Positions 44,156-60,705 of a DNA stretch of 64,000 nt are shown one piece after another. Below the pieces are notes generated by a model. The model was not told the DNA's origin and did not search any database. It saw only the letters and a list, made by a program, of their open reading frames with translations. Position numbers and translations under genes: made by a program. The first letter of the stretch is position 1; every line of letters begins with the position of its first letter. The stretch comes from Nilaparvata lugens (lineage: Eukaryota; Arthropoda; Insecta; Hemiptera; Delphacidae): assembly GCF_014356525.2 (NCBI RefSeq), contig NC_052514.1, positions 251,018 through 315,017 of the forward strand, written 5' to 3'.

Positions 44156-46231
44156 ATTATAAAGAGTAAAGTCATTTGTATGTGGTAATCATTGAGTAAG
44201 TAGTCTTTGATTTTCATAATTACGTTTGTTTTTGTTAATAATTAAGTTATAGCATTAAGTAAATTTCCAAAGTATTCTACAAATATTGTGTTCGAAGGTA
44301 GGCCTATATTCTTTACCAATCAAGTCTTTTAAACGTTTAACTTTTAACCAATGTTATTATTTAATCAAGTTTCTCATGAAAAAATGTATAAATAGAGATT
44401 ATTCTATTGATTCGTTTATTCCATTTGATAAATACAAGCAATACTTTTTCATTTTATACTTTCGATGATCAATAATATATAATTTACCATGATACGTTCC
44501 ATTTAGTTCAATAACATAGTAATTCCCTTATTATATGATTTGTAAATAAAATATTCTATTAGCCTACACGTTTGGTGTTTTCATTGCTGCTCTCTCTTTC
44601 GAAATAGTTTTAAAATTATTCTTATAAAATTTTTCAATTTTTTTCTTTCAATTCACAGAACACTGCTGATATAAAAATTATAAATAGTTTTGCATACACT
44701 CTAATATTATGTTGTGACAATGAAACCCGCTGATTCAGTTTAAAAACCCTCCACAATCAAGAGTAAGTTGAAATCAAATCATGAATCCATTTTTCCCAAG
44801 CATTGCTTTGAAATTAATCTGTATAAATTAATGCTGGTGATGGTTGTAATAAATAATTACTTATCAATAAATTAATAGCTTACGGTTTTGGTGATAGATA
44901 AACAATAATAATTTTAATTCGATTTACAATAAGTTGAGCATCTTTAAAATTTTCAGTTGAAGTCTGGAGACATTCCAATTTTTCTCTTAGAACTGATGAT
45001 TTGATTCAATTTGGAAGGATTATTTGACCTATATAATTTAAGGGAAATTATCAAGTAAAGTTTGTTGAGCTTTTAGATAGTAATTTTATGTTCAGAATAA
45101 CATAAAACCTCAGTTATATTAACCAAAATGGCAGTTGGTTATACTTTCCAATTTTTAAATTGTAGTTTGATGTACACAGGTAGGTTTTATTCAATTATTC
45201 ACAAGATCTTTCATATCTCATATTTTATCTATTTATTTGTTTTCTATCAGAATCCTAGGCCCGTGTTCATATTTTATATATTTTAAGCCACACTGTGTAT
45301 ATACATGTATATTTCCCAAGACAAAGAGTAGATATGGATTGTTGAGATGTGCACATTAAGAACTTGAAGAATTACTGATTAACAATATTTAATTAACTAT
45401 CAAAAATCAACTTATGCATATTCATTGTGATCCCTTAGTCCCTATAATTATCACTGACAACTTTTCCCTTCTAACAGATATAGTAATAACCTATTGAAAA
45501 TTAGAAAATAACATAAAACACTGTAAATTTTCCTCAAGAGTTATTCAATCTTGTATTGTAAATAGATTATATGAAATATTATTTATTTGATTATCACGAT
45601 TGGGAATTAATTAGGATGGTAATGATAAGGTTGTTAGTGATTTATAATGTAGGAATAAAATATCGATTTCTCAGTGTTATGTGTATGTAGATATCAACCT
45701 CAATAATATATCGATAGTCTAAACTTATTATAACCAGGTATAGAAGAGTGAAATGTTTCCATATACAGTATTATCTTGTTTGGATATTTGAATGATAGGT
45801 GTTATTTTTCGATTGAAAATTGATAGTCAAGAGAAGTGAGAATGATTGAAAATCCTTAGTTTCCAAAATATGTTTGAATAAATTTATAATACAGAAAGTT
45901 CCATAATCTTTATTCTAATATGGTAATAGTAGGTTACTCAAGGCTAGGAAGTCTTGTCAGATATCTTCTCTAAGTTTCCCTTAACATCCCAATGTTTTAG
46001 GATTTTGGATTAATTTACATATAAACCGCAACGTTAATAGACGTACTAGCTTTGTATAAACCGTATTTTGAAGAATTAGACCTACTAGCCTAAATATATC
46101 CCTCCAGATATTTATGAAGTGAATAAAATAAAGTGAATGTTTATGAAGATTCAAATAAGACCCTGGAGATAACATAACTCTTACCAATGAAATATAAAAA
46201 TCCAAGTTATAAAAAAATTCAGAATCGATAA
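44156..46231. other. Intergenic DNA, nothing recognised
   Basis: Strongly AT-rich, no exon with plausible splice sites and recognisable product on either strand. Confidence 0.4.
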
Positions 46232-47343
46232 TAATTCTTATTAAACAAAAATGCAAATTAAATGCTGTAAATCACCCTGAAGACTTCTGCTACTGCAAAT
46301 ATTGACAACAGGGTAGACATCTAGATGGAAATTCTATGAGCACTATACTTCGTGCAAATCTTCCTCAGACTTGGAGGAATTTGCGGCGCAGAGAAATGGA
46401 GGGAGATCAGCCAATTGCAGTGATGGATTGAGTCATAGGTGGAAGTTTAGTTGTCAATTTGTCGAATAGAGTCAGTCGAGTCTGTGATTGCAGAGAGGAA
46501 ACTTCCTAAGTTTAACATGAGCGCTTGAATACTCACTGGAAATTAGAGAACGCTGGCCGGTGCACAAAGGCAACATAGCAGCCGTTGTATCCCTGATGCC
46601 GCTGTATGCCTTCTCTACTGCGCATGTCCATCCCAAGTCGGAAGTTAATTTGAACGAAGTATAGTATTCAAAGATTATTTTGTCATACTTACTCAATTGC
46701 AGCTGTTTTACATGCATTAAATCAAGCCGGTAAACAGCTGGTTTCAGAACAAGAAAACATGTGATTTTCATTACAGCATAATATACTGTAAAGAGATCAT
46801 ATGATTTATTTACAGTCGAGTATGTTTCCTAGTTCTATAGTTAATATAGTCATATGTTAATATAAGAACTCATCTAAGAAGTTTCAAGTTATAAGAACTC
46901 ATCTGAAATCTTATAAAATAGGCCTTTATTATTTCATTTGAGCTCAATGTCTGTCATGAACTAGGCGCTACGGGCTAGGTCATGTTCTTAAAATGCAGTA
47001 ACTCGAGCATAAGCAGGTAATAGTTTCTGTTTCTCAGCAATATTATTCTTTCTCAGATAAATATGACAAAAAATATTGTACGTAACTTGTACGGTAATGT
47101 ATTTACCGCATTCGTATGATAATTCTGCCCTCAACTACGTTTCGGTCAGAAACAATCATACTTATGCGGTAAATTATCGTTACCGGACTTGTTACGTAAA
47201 GTACTATTGTCAGCCCGGGAGTCGAACACAGTACCCTCTAATTTCCATCTAGCTGTTTACCCTGTTGTCAATATTTGCAGTAGCAGAAGTCTTCGGGGTG
47301 ATTTACAGAATTTAATTAGGATTTTCGTTCAATAATAATTTTT
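46232..47343. mobile_element. Inverted-repeat transposon remnant
   Basis: Arms of ~100 bp: 'ctgtaaatcaccctgaagac' and 'tattgacaacagggtagac' at the left, mirrored by 'gtttaccctgttgtcaata' and 'gtcttcggggtgatttacag' at the right. A second, inner palindrome lies at 47075-47205 ('tacgtaacttgtacggtaat' ... 'accggacttgttacgta'). The 99-codon reverse frame inside (46472-46771) is unrecognised. Confidence 0.75.
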
Positions 47344-47943
47344 AATTCATTAGCATTTGAATAATTGCAGCAGTAATTTCCAATCTGAATCCACTTTATC
47401 GTTTATTTATTATTTATCACATTGTGTACAAATACTTAACATGAGGAAAGGCACAACAGGCTCATGCCCAAAACTGTCCCATTTCCAATATTTATACTAT
47501 ACTGTCCAAATCAAAATGTTTGATTTTATGACCTACAATGAAAACATAACAAAGACATCATTATGTTTCAAGGAAAAATCGTTGAAAATTTTCACTTCCC
47601 TAATTTTACTTAGAGATCAGTAGACCTAGTGCGTTGGAATGTGTATGTGATTTTTTAATAATACTATATTATACGGTAATAAATGCGCGATTATTTCGAA
47701 GGATCGCCATTATAGAATGTATGTAGAAACAAATTATCGTGGAAGTATGGTGTAAAATAGTCATAGTTTAAATTTATGGTACCGTATGTGGAAAAGTGAT
47801 ATATTTGTATGTTTAATGTGCTGTACATAGATTGAAAATTTTACGAATATAATAAATGTGTTTTAATAAATTTATTTCCGCATTTCTAACGAGATGCATT
47901 GTTTCAATTCCTTTCATATTAATACTTCATTAAAAACTTTAAT
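47344..47943. other. Intergenic DNA with a short dispersed repeat
   Basis: 'ggcacaacaggctcatgcc' at 47450 matches 20941 and 27476. Otherwise nothing seen. Confidence 0.4.
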
Positions 47944-48702
47944 ATAGTGAGGTCCACGTTATAATGGCAGTGGAGAAAGATAGAGGAAAATCATTGCCTT
48001 GTCAATGCCTTCTATAGACGGTACCGGTAGCTGATACATGTTTATTGATGTAATATTAACGGTACATTCTCGTTTAAAACAATTAATTATATTTTATCAT
48101 AGAAAAACAATAGCCGTTCCTCTGTCTTGTAAATGCATTCTATAGATGGTATCTGATACAGGTTTATGAGGAATATTAACGGTTCATTCTCGTTTGAAAT
48201 AATAAATTATATTTTATCATGTAGATACAATAGCATAAGTGAATTTCCCATGGTATAGGGAGTTTATGTCGCAACTTTTACTGTTATCTCAAGCTGATAG
48301 TCCTCGTAGTTCTTTCCCGTGGAGCTGTGTGACGCTGGTAGTCTCTCAAATTGTGCCGTTCATACACTCTCACCCGGTCAGAATAATAAAAATCGACAAT
48401 AATCGACAGTAATCGGCTTGAGATAACAGTAAAAGTTACGCCCTATACCATGGGATATCTACTTACGCTATTGTTTCTCTTTGATTTTATTAAGCAAGAA
48501 ATTATATTTTTCAATAATTTGATAATGAATTTTCTTAATTAAGATAGAATATTTTGTTAATTAATTATACATTGTTAAAAGACGATCAGGCAACAGAGCA
48601 AAGCGAGAAAGAGATAGCGCTATCCGCTTTGTGGAATGATAGACAAGGATAGCAATACCATTGCTAATCAAACACTGCCATTATAACGTGGACCACACTA
48701 TA
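47944..48702. mobile_element. MITE B with internal duplication and a nested MITE A
   Basis: Ends 'tatagtgaggtccacgttat' and 'ataacgtggaccacactata'. The left third ('cattctatagatggtatctg') is present twice in tandem. MITE A is inserted at 48218. Confidence 0.85.
48218..48483. mobile_element. MITE family A, copy 3, nested in MITE B
   Basis: Flanked by ATTTTAT on both sides; removing it and one ATTTTAT restores the MITE B sequence. Confidence 0.85.
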
Positions 48703-48811
48703 TCAGATTTTGACTCCAGTCTTCTCATTCAGGCTATCAAGACGTTTCATGATAGAGTGAAATTCATCCCAAACTGTCAGCATTAATTTAATGGGATCAT
48801 TGGTGTTATTC

Positions 48812-49217
48812 ACTAGTAGTTCTGTGAACAGTAGACCTCACGCAGTATTCTCATCCACAAGTACCTGATTGAAACTATAGACCTTATGGAAATACAGCAA
48901 TAGACTGGCTTCTCCACACATCTGTGTAATCACTTGTTAGCTGATTTATGATTAATAATTCTATAGTCTGATTTTTACTCTAATATTGGCATATGAAGGA
49001 GGCTTCTTTTTCCTTTTATATTATCCTTGAAATGCAAAATTTCCAAAAACCTTGTATATACGTCGACGCGCTATTAAAAAAGGAACATACCTGTCAAATT
49101 TCATGAAAATCTATTACCGCGTTTCGGCGTAAATGCGCAACATATAAACATTTAAACATTAAGAGAAATGCCAAACCGTCGACTTGAATCTTAGACCTCA
49201 CTTCGCTCGGTCAATTA
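48812..49217 (+). repeat. Interspersed repeat M, copy 2
   Basis: About 400 bp almost identical to the inverted copy at 53631-54042: 'acctcacgcagtattctcat' through 'acctcacttcgctcggtcaa'. Confidence 0.85.
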
Positions 49218-50068
49218 GACATTTCAAGACAGTGTTGAAGTAAATCTCACTTCAGCCACCTCTTGACTACAGTTTGGTCCATGTTATAATGGCAGTATCT
49301 GATTAACATTGGTGTTGCTATCATTCGACAAAGCAGAAACTGTATCGCTATCCTTTTCTAGCTCCGGAATGTTGCCAGATCGTTTAAAACAAGTAGAAAT
49401 ATAGTAAATTAACAAAATATTCAATCTGAAATGTATGGTATCGACAGTTTTTTGATCTTAATAATCCTTATAAACAACATTAATGCTTTCTATTTAACCG
49501 ATTCTGACAGTTTAACGTGTATCTCTCTCTACAGACACGCAAAATAGACGTTTTGCTTGATTAGGTTCTAATAAAATGACACAATTTAAAAATAACATTT
49601 ATTTTCAACTAAAAATAATATTACAAACATTAACTTTATGGTGAGGGCTACTTTTATTTATCAAGAAATAAAAAATCCAAGTTCCCCCTTTTTAATAACT
49701 ATTATTTACAACATGTTTCATTCATAATTAATTTATTCATTTATACAATAAGTACATTATCAAAATGATAGGGAGAGGAAAAAGGTAACCTTGTGCTATT
49801 CCTCTACCAAATTCAGATAACACATAGTCCGAAATAGGTTAAGTCTTGTATTTCTTAAATTCACAAAATTTTCAGTCATCAAATATTTTCACAAAGTAGA
49901 TTTTCAAATTTAGATGCTTCAAAACTAAACATAGAATAAATATTTCACATAATTATAACTAAAATAGGGAATATTCACATATATTAAAAATTAATTTTGA
50001 AGAATTACCGAAAAACAACCTTAATTTATAGAAGCACAGCAGCTGATCTTATATTGAAAGAATAAGGT
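49218..50068. other. Intergenic DNA with MITE B and repeat K fragments
   Basis: MITE B left part at 49270-49400 and a - strand repeat K at 49735-49845. No gene. Confidence 0.5.
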
Positions 50069-50470
50069 CCTGTTGCACAAAAGCCGGTTAAATTTTAACC
50101 ACGATTTACTTGATTTAACCAATCAAGGTGTTTTTGAAAGTGAGAGACAGCTTCTCTGATTGGTTCTCGTGGGATCAATCACGGTTAAAATGTAACCGGC
50201 TTTTGTGCAACCGGCACTTAGGCCCGCCGCAAAGTAGACCCACGCTAATCCACGAACAGCAACCCACTCCGTGGGATGTTTTGTAAACCATTGCTAGGCT
50301 TCTCTAGACATCTGTGTAATGCATGCAATGAATAATCCACTTGTCAGCTGATTGATTATGAATAATTCTATAGCAATGGTTTACAAAACATCCCACGGCG
50401 TGGGTTGCTTTTCGTGGATTAGTGTGGGTCTACTTTGCGGCGGGCCTAAGTGCCGGTTGCACAAAAGCCG
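50069..50470. mobile_element. MITE F with MITE E set in a mirrored frame
   Basis: MITE F (50069-50214) has arms 'gttgcacaaaagccggtt' / 'aaccggcttttgtgcaac'. MITE E follows (50217-50450): 'cttaggcccgccgcaaagta' / 'tactttgcggcgggcctaag' with inner arms 'gatgttttgtaaaccattgc'. A further MITE F end ('ccggttgcacaaaagccgg') lies immediately to the right, so E is bracketed by F ends in mirror image. Confidence 0.8.
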
Positions 50471-50639
50471 GTTATAGTTTACTTTGCCGCCGGCCTTAGA
50501 CGTTGATGTTGTCAATACCATTACAAATACCACAATATCTCATATCATACAATCAAATTATGTTTCATTCACTTGAAAATGGCATTAATATGTTGAAACA
50601 TGTTGTGAATAAAAGTTTTTGAGAAGGGTAATTGAATTT

Positions 50640-50645
50640 TTTATT
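50640..50645 (-). terminator. Polyadenylation signal of the DnaJ gene
   Basis: AATAAA on the - strand, about 46 bases after the stop codon at 50691. Confidence 0.5.
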
Positions 50646-50690
50646 TCTTGATATTACAAACATCTATAATACGGGACATTGTCATGCAAT

Positions 50691-56814
<6,124 letters not shown>

Positions 56815-57353
56815 AACGTCTGTTTCAAAACTAACTAACCTATTGATTTACAGTATTTTTAATGAATTCATCAGAGTAAGGTGTTAAATTTAAATTAAAT
56901 GTGACAATTTAGTACACAGTTTACATAATGATTGAGGAATTTGAAGGTTATGATCTCAAAACAAGAGAAAGCAGAAAGCTGAAACTGTCAAAACGCCAGC
57001 CAAACGGATCAGCTGTTGAGGCGTCTGCAATTTGCAATATTTTGAGGTTATGTTTACTTTCTGTTTCTGTCTTTCTGTAACAAATACGGAATATTCCACG
57101 AATCATTTTCTATTTTTTTCATGCCAAATTCATCAATTCCGTGATTATTCTAGTAAATTAGAATGTACTAAACATTCATAAAAGTGATAAATACAAGTTG
57201 CTCCTAAATAAGAAAACTTTAAAAATATAAGTTGTGGATATGGTCATCATCCAGGTTTTATCAAATGAAAGAAGTTGCAGTTTTATAAGTTCATTTTTAC
57301 ATTCTTGAAAAATATATTTATAAGTTATTTAAAATTCGTGTTTTATTATTCAA
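56815..57353. promoter_or_regulatory. Shared upstream region of the DnaJ gene and RABL3
   Basis: 539 bp between divergent start codons, free of recognisable repeats, so it probably holds both promoters. No TATA box or initiator can be assigned with confidence. Confidence 0.5.
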
Positions 57354-57399
57354 ATGGCAGCCATCGATAAAGTAAAAGTACTCGTTCTGGGAGACTCAG
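57354..57399 (+). CDS. RABL3: RABL3 exon 1
   Basis: ATG with context caaatgg; donor gttagt. Ends one base into the Gly codon of the P-loop. Confidence 0.9.
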
Positions 57400-60300
57400 G
57401 TTAGTAATTTTTCTTTAGTCATTCTCATTCTGATATTTTTCCCAAAATATTTTATTTTGAATATTCACTATTTTGTCATCAAATTAATTCATAATATAGT
57501 TTATTAGTATTGACAAAAATGACAGTAGACAAGAATCGTACCAACTTTCTGAATTTTCAAATTTTCAGGAGTTGGGAAAACGTCACTCACACACTTGATC
57601 ACCCAGAATGAGCCCATAAGCAACCCGTCTTGGACTGTTGGCTGTACGGTCGAGGTGAAACTACACGAGTACAAGGAAGGTACACCGCAGCAGAAGACCT
57701 ATTTCATTGAGCTGTGGGATGTTGGAGGCAGCAGTAACCATAGAAACTCAAGATGTGTATTCCACAACTCTGTTCATGGTAATTACTTCATTATTTCTAT
57801 CTGTATTTTATTCAAATAAGATTTGTGTTCCACTTAAGTTGTGTGATTCTGAATGATTGAATAAATAAATAAATTGATTCTTTATTTCATTCAATCAATT
57901 TGTCTGTCCCAGAACTCTGTAAATGGTAATTGCTTCATTACCTCTATGAGTATTCTATCCAATCAAGATGTCTATTCCACAATTTTCATGTTAATTGCTT
58001 CATTACTTCCATCTGTATTCTATCCAATCATCTTGCCCTACTTACACTCACTTGTTTGGAAATTAACCTAGAGCTTTCTCAGCCATAACTTCTCCTTTTT
58101 CAATACCTTACAATGACTTTTACAGTATTTAAAATAGAAGTAGAATAGTATTACAGTTTCTATTATCCCAAAGCTGAAATTGGGTGCGTTTGTTTTTGTT
58201 GTGGTCAGCTTGTCACCAGCTAAGGCAGCTATTAACCTAGCTCCGCAGTGCAGGCTGGATGCTTGTCTGACTCGGACTAGGCGCTGAGACAGCAAATAAT
58301 AGCAGCGTTGGTGGGAATGCGAGCGGCCGCAGTAACGTCTTCCACCCAGCAATGGTTGGCGTAGTTCCGCCTAGCGGACAGACGAAAGATCAATCCAGTC
58401 GGTTATTTGATCCCTCCAGCCAGGCTCAGCCAAGCAGCCGAGACAATAGAACAATGGAGTGGCGGTCTTATTCGCTATCATCAGCAGTTTTCTTTCTCAC
58501 GATTATTTTGATTTTGGTGTTACTTATAAACTCCAGTCACCAGTAAAAAGTTTCCAGAAACGTGGTGTACTACCATATTAATGATTTTTCATGATGATTT
58601 TTAATTATTTAAAAACATTGTTGACATTCTGAGCCTTCAGGCTAAACTTGGGGTCGCTGAGAACGAATCTGCAATCAGAATTTCTCTATCACGAAAAATA
58701 ACGAAAAAACCCAGCTGTTGAGCTTCCGGCAACCGTTAACAGTCATCCTGCAATGCGGTCGAAATACCTCCAAGCCAGACACCCATTTCAAATGACAACA
58801 ACGCCAAGCTGTGAGAAACCATCCTGCACTGTGGCGCGAGGTTTAGACCCACTGCAAAGTAAACCCACGCTAATCCTCGAGAAGCAACCTTGAGGATGTT
58901 TTGTAAACCATTGCTAGGCTTCTCCAGACATCTGTGTGATATATGCAATGAATAAACCACTTGTCAGGTGACTGATTATGAATAATTCTATTGCAATGGT
59001 TTACATAACATTCCACGGCGTGGGTTGCTTTTCGTGGATTAGCGTGGGTCTACTTTGCGGCGGGCCTCACAACGAGGGCCCTAATGCCCATATAGTCCAC
59101 ACATTGGCCCAGTAAGTTGGTCCACCTGGAAAGCTTAACCGCGTTTGTCTTTCAGACCACACTGCAATGTGACCAGTGCCCCATCAAGGCCAGCGGTAGC
59201 GAGCGACATATCCATGATGGAAGTTGAAAATATTAACTAAAATGATCACAACATAAACTTTTTAAAATTATAAAAAAGGTAACGCCATAACAATCAGAAA
59301 AACAGCAAAAGAGCAGAAGGCAAAACAGAAAACAACACGCATTGGTTGACTATCCTCGGTTTCCTTAACACATTTTCTTCCCTACGTATCCTTGACAGAG
59401 TACCTGATAAATTCTTAAATTCATTCTTCTTTCTTGTACATTATGTGTTTCTCAAATTTCAAATATTGAAAAAACGATCCGGCAACGTTGTGGAGCTTGT
59501 AAAGGATAGCGCTATCTGCTTTGTCAAGTGATAAACAGGGTTGGCAACATTATTTCTAATCAAATAATGCCTTTATAGCGAAGGCTTCATTATATGCTTT
59601 GTCGAATGATAGACAAGGATAGCAACACCAATGTTAATCAAATTATGCCATTATAACGTGGACCTCACTATCTGCTTTGTCGAATGATAGACAAGGATAG
59701 CAAAACCAATGTTAATCAAATTATGCCATTATAATGTGGACCTCACTATAGAAAAACAGTACGAGGAGGTATGTCAACGACAGAAGGGACAGAATAGAGG
59801 AAGAGAGGAAGAGAATATGGAGACAAAACATAAGAAGGAGATGGTAGGAATTGAAAAATATGAAGATTTTGTTAGTTTTGAGAGATAGAGAAGAAATTAA
59901 TACTATACTGCCTTATAAATAAAGAATACTGCCATTATAACGTGGACCACACTGTAGTAATTCTATGTAATAATACTTAGAGCTGGTTTCCGAGCTCGGG
60001 ATTTAGCTACGTTCTAGACTTTAAACAGCTGGAGTCAGAAAATTAGCTTTCCAAAACGGGGCGTAGTCGCAGTTTTTATGACAATATTATTTTCTCATTT
60101 CTATAATTGGAAACGTTTTTCCTTGGCGAAATCAAACATTCCTAAACAATTCAAAATAGCTTAAACTTTACACTATTTTTCTTTATTTTATTTTGTGTCC
60201 AATTTTCTATTTTGTCGAAATTTGATTTAAACGTGACTATGACTACGACTACGCCCCGTTATTTCTGACTCCAGCTTTTTAAAGTCTAGAACTTTGCTAA

Positions 60301-60653
60301 ATCTCGAGCTCGGAAACCGTGCCTTAATTGGATATGTGGAAGATATTGTCAGTTTTCTGTTATTTTCCAGGAGTTATTTTGGTGGAAAGCCAATTTTCTG
60401 ACTCCAGCTGTTTAAAGTTTAGAATTTAGCTAAATCCCGAGCTTGGAAACCGGCCCTTATAGATATGTGGAAGATATTGTCAGTTTTGTGTTATTTTCCA
60501 GGAGTTATTTTGGTGCATGACCTGTGCAATAAAAAGTCACATCAAAACCTGCCCAAATGGCTAGCAGAAGTTTACAGCAGAGACGCCAACGCCAAAAACA
60601 GATATTCCGATGGAGACGAATTTGATCCCGAACAATTTGCTGGATCCTCACAG
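57354..60653 (+). CDS. RABL3: RAB-like 3 small GTPase, first three exons
   Basis: Ras-superfamily GTPase. Exons 57354-57399, 57569-57778 and 60502-60653 encode the first 136 residues, all junctions in phase. It begins [20 protein letters not shown], with the P-loop at residues 13-20. The RABL3-typical NPSWTVGC is at 34-41, [10 protein letters not shown] at 51-60 and switch II WDVGG at 65-69. Then come [20 protein letters not shown] and a stretch ending [13 protein letters not shown]. The layout matches human RABL3 (236 residues). The next exon, which should carry the TKxD nucleotide-binding motif, was not found before 64000. WDVGG in place of the DTAGQ of ordinary Rabs is normal for this family. 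Introns 2 and 3 are loaded with transposons, and two exon edges have duplicates in the introns. Confidence 0.93.
57569..57778 (+). CDS. RABL3: RABL3 exon 2
   Basis: Acceptor ttttcag, donor gtaatt. Encodes [20 protein letters not shown] through ...RCVFHNSVH plus one base of Gly. Confidence 0.95.
57755..58034 (+). repeat. Three-unit repeat of the exon 2 end and donor region
   Basis: The ~68 bp from 'tgtattccacaactctgttc' through the donor and 'ttacttcattatttctatct' recurs at about 57901-57968 ('agaactctgtaaatggtaat', donor GT kept at 57926) and 57970-58031 ('tctattccacaattttcatg', donor GT changed). Confidence 0.75.
58280..58546 (+). CDS. Unrecognised open frame with a C-terminal hydrophobic helix
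   Basis: The frame is open from about 58280 and has an ATG at 58352 (64 codons). The product starts [20 protein letters not shown], is Ser/Gln-rich, and ends in [20 protein letters not shown], a possible tail anchor. It lies in RABL3 intron 2, on the same strand, with no clear splice acceptor in phase. It could be a retroposed exon, a relic of a transposon protein, or chance. Confidence 0.25.
   Translation, partial: GAETANNSSVGGNASGRSNVFHPAMVGVVPPSGQTKDQSSRLFDPSSQAQPSSRDNRTMEWRSYSLSSAVFFLTIILILVLLINSSHQ
58840..59068. mobile_element. MITE family E, copy 2
   Basis: Inverted arms 'tagacccactgcaaagtaaa' / 'tctactttgcggcgggcct', with inner 'gatgttttgtaaaccattgc' mirrored by 'gcaatggtttacataacatt'. 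Matches 50217-50450. Confidence 0.8.
59095..59350. repeat. Diverged interspersed repeat
   Basis: 'gtccacacattggcccagta' and, at the other end, 'aacacgcattggttgac' correspond to the ends of 56285-56540. Confidence 0.45.
59470..59957. mobile_element. MITE B fragments, tandem right ends
   Basis: 'ataacgtggacctcactat' occurs at about 59653 and, slightly altered, at 59732, each preceded by 'tttgtcgaatgatagacaag'. Another end lies at 59937-59957. Confidence 0.75.
59977..60325. mobile_element. MITE N
   Basis: Arms 'gagctggtttccgagctcgg' and 'acggggcgtagtcgcagt' at the left are mirrored by 'actacgccccgttatttctg' and 'ctcgagctcggaaaccgtgc' at the right. Sits just upstream of RABL3 exon 3. Confidence 0.8.
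60264..60515 (+). repeat. 133-bp tandem duplication including the exon 3 acceptor
   Basis: Unit 1 (60264-60384) and unit 2 (60397-60515) both run from the MITE N right arm ('tctgactccagct') through 'tgtggaagatattgtcag' to 'ttccaggagttattttggtg'. Unit 2 leads into the real exon 3; unit 1 ends in a decoy acceptor with the first 15 coding bases. Confidence 0.85.
60502..60653 (+). CDS. RABL3: RABL3 exon 3
   Basis: Acceptor ttttccag, donor gtaatt. Two bases complete Gly, then [20 protein letters not shown] and on to ...EQFAGSSQ, ending in phase 0. Confidence 0.95.
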
Positions 60654-60705
60654 GTAATTTATCAAAACCTCAATATTTTAGCATAGAGAAAAGATAGCAT
60701 AAGAA

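Noticed and set aside
46472..46771. 99-codon reverse frame as a gene
   Set aside because: Inside an inverted-repeat transposon remnant, with no recognisable domain or splice sites.
60332..60384. A second RABL3 exon 3 start
   Set aside because: After 15 coding bases it runs into MITE N sequence, so it is a duplicated acceptor and not an exon.
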